Source of the DNA: JASHPR01 sp963808705
Lineage (GTDB): Bacteria > Actinomycetota > Actinomycetes > Streptosporangiales > Streptosporangiaceae
Assembly: GCA_963808705.1 (NCBI GenBank)
Contig: CAWEHB010000016.1
Span: forward strand, 1,043,735-1,107,734
Reading direction: 5' to 3'
Length of the DNA: 64,000 nucleotides
Made by a program: the position numbers and the translations under genes. Shown here one piece after another: positions 62,741 to 64,000 of this stretch; the stretch's first letter is position 1; the number at the start of each line of letters is the position of its first letter. Below the pieces are notes generated by a model, which had not been told where the DNA came from, made no database searches, and was given only the letters and a program-made list of their open reading frames with translations.

Positions 62741-63616
62741 GTGGCCGCGTTCATCGCAGCCCAGAGGGCCGATCACGGCATCCCGCACGCGGTCAGCTGC
62801 CGGGCGCTGGGGATGTCGGAGTCCTGGTTCTATAAATGGAAGGACGGCGACCAGACCGCGCGGCGGGCGCGCCGGGACCGGCTGGGGGCCGAGATCGCCC
62901 GGCTGTTCGCCCGGCGCAAGGGCAAGGACGGGTCACCGCGGATCACCGCCGCGCTGCGGGAGGCCGGCTGGACGGTCAGCGAGAACACCGTCGCGGGCCT
63001 GATGCGCCAGATGGGCCTGGCCGCGCGGCCGAAGGCCAGGCGCAAGGGGACCACGCGGCCGGGCAAGGGCCGGTGGCGGGCGCCGGACCTGGTCCGGCGG
63101 GACTTCGGCGCGGCCGCCGTCAACCGCAAGTGGTATGGCGACGGCACCGAGATTCCCACCGGGGAGGGCAAGCTGCACCTGGACAGCGTGCTGGACATGG
63201 GCTCGCGCCGGATCCTCGGGTTCGCCCTCGGCGAGCACCACGACACCGACCTGGCCTACGGCGCGCTGGCCATGGCAGTGGCGGTGCGCGGCGGTGCCGT
63301 GCCCGGCGTGATCATGCACACCGATCAGGGCAGCGAGTACACCGCGGGCCGGTTCCGGATGGCCTGCCAGCGGCTGGGCATCCGCCAGTCAATGGGCCGG
63401 CCGGGCTCGGCGCTGGACAACGCGGTCATCGAATCGTGGCACTCCACGGTGGAGTTCGAGCTGCGGCGCATCGAGCAGTTCCCGACCAGGGCGGCCGCGC
63501 GGGCCGGGGTGGCGGCCTGGATCGAGGACTACAACCATGAACGGCGGCACTCCGCGCTGGGCATGCTCTCCCCGGTGGATTACGAGCGGTCCCCGGCGGG
63601 AAAGGACGCGGCGTGA
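62741..63616 (+). CDS. IS3-family transposase OrfB (DDE integrase)
   Basis: A 291-residue transposase with an HTH_21 region (RKGKDGSPRITAALREAGW) and an rve integrase domain. The catalytic triad is visible: Asp in WYGDGTEIP, Asp in MHTDQGSEYT and Glu in NAVIESWHSTVEFE, the last 35 residues after the second as in active members. GTG at 62741 follows the orfA stop by two bases, so it may be made by coupled restart; a -1 frameshift fusion OrfAB is the other usual route, and the orfB frame is open from 62681. Confidence 0.93.
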   Translation: MAAFIAAQRADHGIPHAVSCRALGMSESWFYKWKDGDQTARRARRDRLGAEIARLFARRKGKDGSPRITAALREAGWTVSENTVAGLMRQMGLAARPKARRKGTTRPGKGRWRAPDLVRRDFGAAAVNRKWYGDGTEIPTGEGKLHLDSVLDMGSRRILGFALGEHHDTDLAYGALAMAVAVRGGAVPGVIMHTDQGSEYTAGRFRMACQRLGIRQSMGRPGSALDNAVIESWHSTVEFELRRIEQFPTRAAARAGVAAWIEDYNHERRHSALGMLSPVDYERSPAGKDAA

Positions 63617-63979
63617 CCGCGGCCGGCCGCTGCGCGGCCCCAGGCACGAAGGAGGCGGCTTCGCCGCCGCTCACCTTTGATGAGAACGCTGCCGCGCGCC
63701 AGGCCGGGGGACGCGCCGCGCGAGGGTACGGGGCCGCCCCTCCGGCCTCCAGGCTGCTGCGCATCGCTGGCGCGACGGCCCTGCGGGCCAGCCTGGACCC
63801 CGGAGACCTCTGCGGCCCCTCAGGCAGGAAGTACGGGCAGGCCCAGCCTGCCCCCGCCCAGCAGCGCGGCGCGTCCGATGGGCCCTTGCCCATGGGTACA
63901 ACGAACGCCAGGCACTATATGAACTGGCGTTCGATAGTCAGAAGGAACAGCGAAATTACACGAATCCGCTATGAGGAAG
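63617..63979 (+). other. Hairpin-rich tail of the IS between orfB and the right inverted repeat
   Basis: No protein is recognised. A frame of 126 codons starts at a GTG (63613) overlapping the orfB stop but has no known motif. Five perfect hairpins follow one another: 63654-63668 (GGCGGC stem), 63777-63789 (GGCCC), 63835-63853 (GGGCAGG), 63878-63893 (ATGGGC) and 63902-63933 (CGAACGCCAG, 12-base loop). The tail may hold a structured RNA or terminators, or be passenger DNA. Confidence 0.45.
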
Positions 63980-64000
63980 TCTCCACGGTTTGAGGGGAAC

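Larger units (their letters stand above)
62374..64000 (+). mobile_element. IS3-family insertion sequence, right end beyond the window
   Basis: A left terminal sequence at 62374-62413 (beginning GTGCCGGACAGCTACTGGG) has an imperfect inverted match at 63980-64000, where CCCCTC and CGTGGAGA are shared with further TCCTC matches inward. The outer bases of the right end lie past the window. Between are orfA, orfB and an unusually long 3' tail of about 380 bases. The element is at least 1.63 kb. Target duplications cannot be checked. Confidence 0.82.

Noticed and set aside
62155..64000. tRNA-Arg as the attachment site of an integrative element
   Set aside because: No integrase of the tyrosine or serine type and no repeat of the tRNA 3' end is seen; only an IS3-type element follows.

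Overview
The window is very GC-rich (roughly 70 percent or more by eye), with codons strongly biased to G/C at third positions. Its core gene order ftsK - rodZ-like - rimO - pgsA - cinA - ClgR-type regulator, with dapA - RNase J nearby, is the arrangement of filamentous Actinomycetia (Streptomyces / Streptosporangiales type). GlbO-type haemoglobin, PaaX, SARP and DUF6412 families and a DynA/DynB-like pair agree with this. I cannot name a genus.

Layout. 1-8.2 kb: partial DUF202 gene, cysteine-free Rrf2 regulator, then a leftward housekeeping run (ClgR-like, CinA amidase, PgsA, RimO, RodZ-like, FtsK). 8.4-13.9 kb: a compact aromatic-acid cassette (2-aminobenzoyl-CoA monooxygenase/reductase fusion, RidA-like protein, PaaX regulator, benzoate/2-aminobenzoate-CoA ligase) placed between ftsK and the RNase J/dapA pair. 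13.9-17.5 kb: HisRS-like protein of unknown function, RNase J, DapA. 17.5-20 kb: a long non-coding stretch with a leftward terminator, an SGNH hydrolase and a ferritin-like diiron protein. 20.1-23.3 kb: a cobalamin riboswitch followed by btuF-btuC-btuD; btuC carries a one-base frameshift. 23.5-27 kb: acyl-CoA dehydrogenase, then a CMD/AhpD-like gene and a SARP-type regulator that appear to have lost their 3' ends to one deletion, then a tautomerase.

27-36.8 kb: HNH endonuclease, prolyl oligopeptidase, truncated haemoglobin, EttA, SSB, cytoplasmic HtrA-like protease, peptidase E and two dynamin-like GTPases. 38.8-42.7 kb: corrin genes on the minus strand (cysG, a BluB-CobT fusion, cobH), with cysG overlapping the first GTPase gene. 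42.9-46.8 kb: sugar-nucleotide/glycolipid genes (two epimerases, one UDP-sulfoquinovose-synthase-like, a GT2 transferase and a GtrA flippase). 46.8-50.2 kb: GlyA, YidC paralogue, DUF6412 and EamA transporter. 50.2-54.6 kb: a palindromic operator and an operon of MFS transporter (frameshifted), sphingosine-phosphate-lyase-like PLP enzyme and FGGY kinase. 54.6-59.5 kb: GMC oxidoreductase, MFS exporter, beta-lactamase-like hydrolase, GNAT. 59.5-62 kb: cobQ (frameshifted) and cobD. The right edge holds tRNA-Arg(TCT) and an IS3-family element whose right inverted repeat runs off the window.

Cobalamin is the recurring theme: synthesis (CysG, CobH, CobD, CobQ, BluB-CobT) and riboswitch-controlled uptake (BtuFCD) lie in three separate places. 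Three genes (btuC, the 50.4-kb MFS gene, cobQ) are each broken by the loss of one base in a G/C-rich run. That pattern looks more like sequencing or assembly error than decay, but it cannot be settled from the sequence alone.
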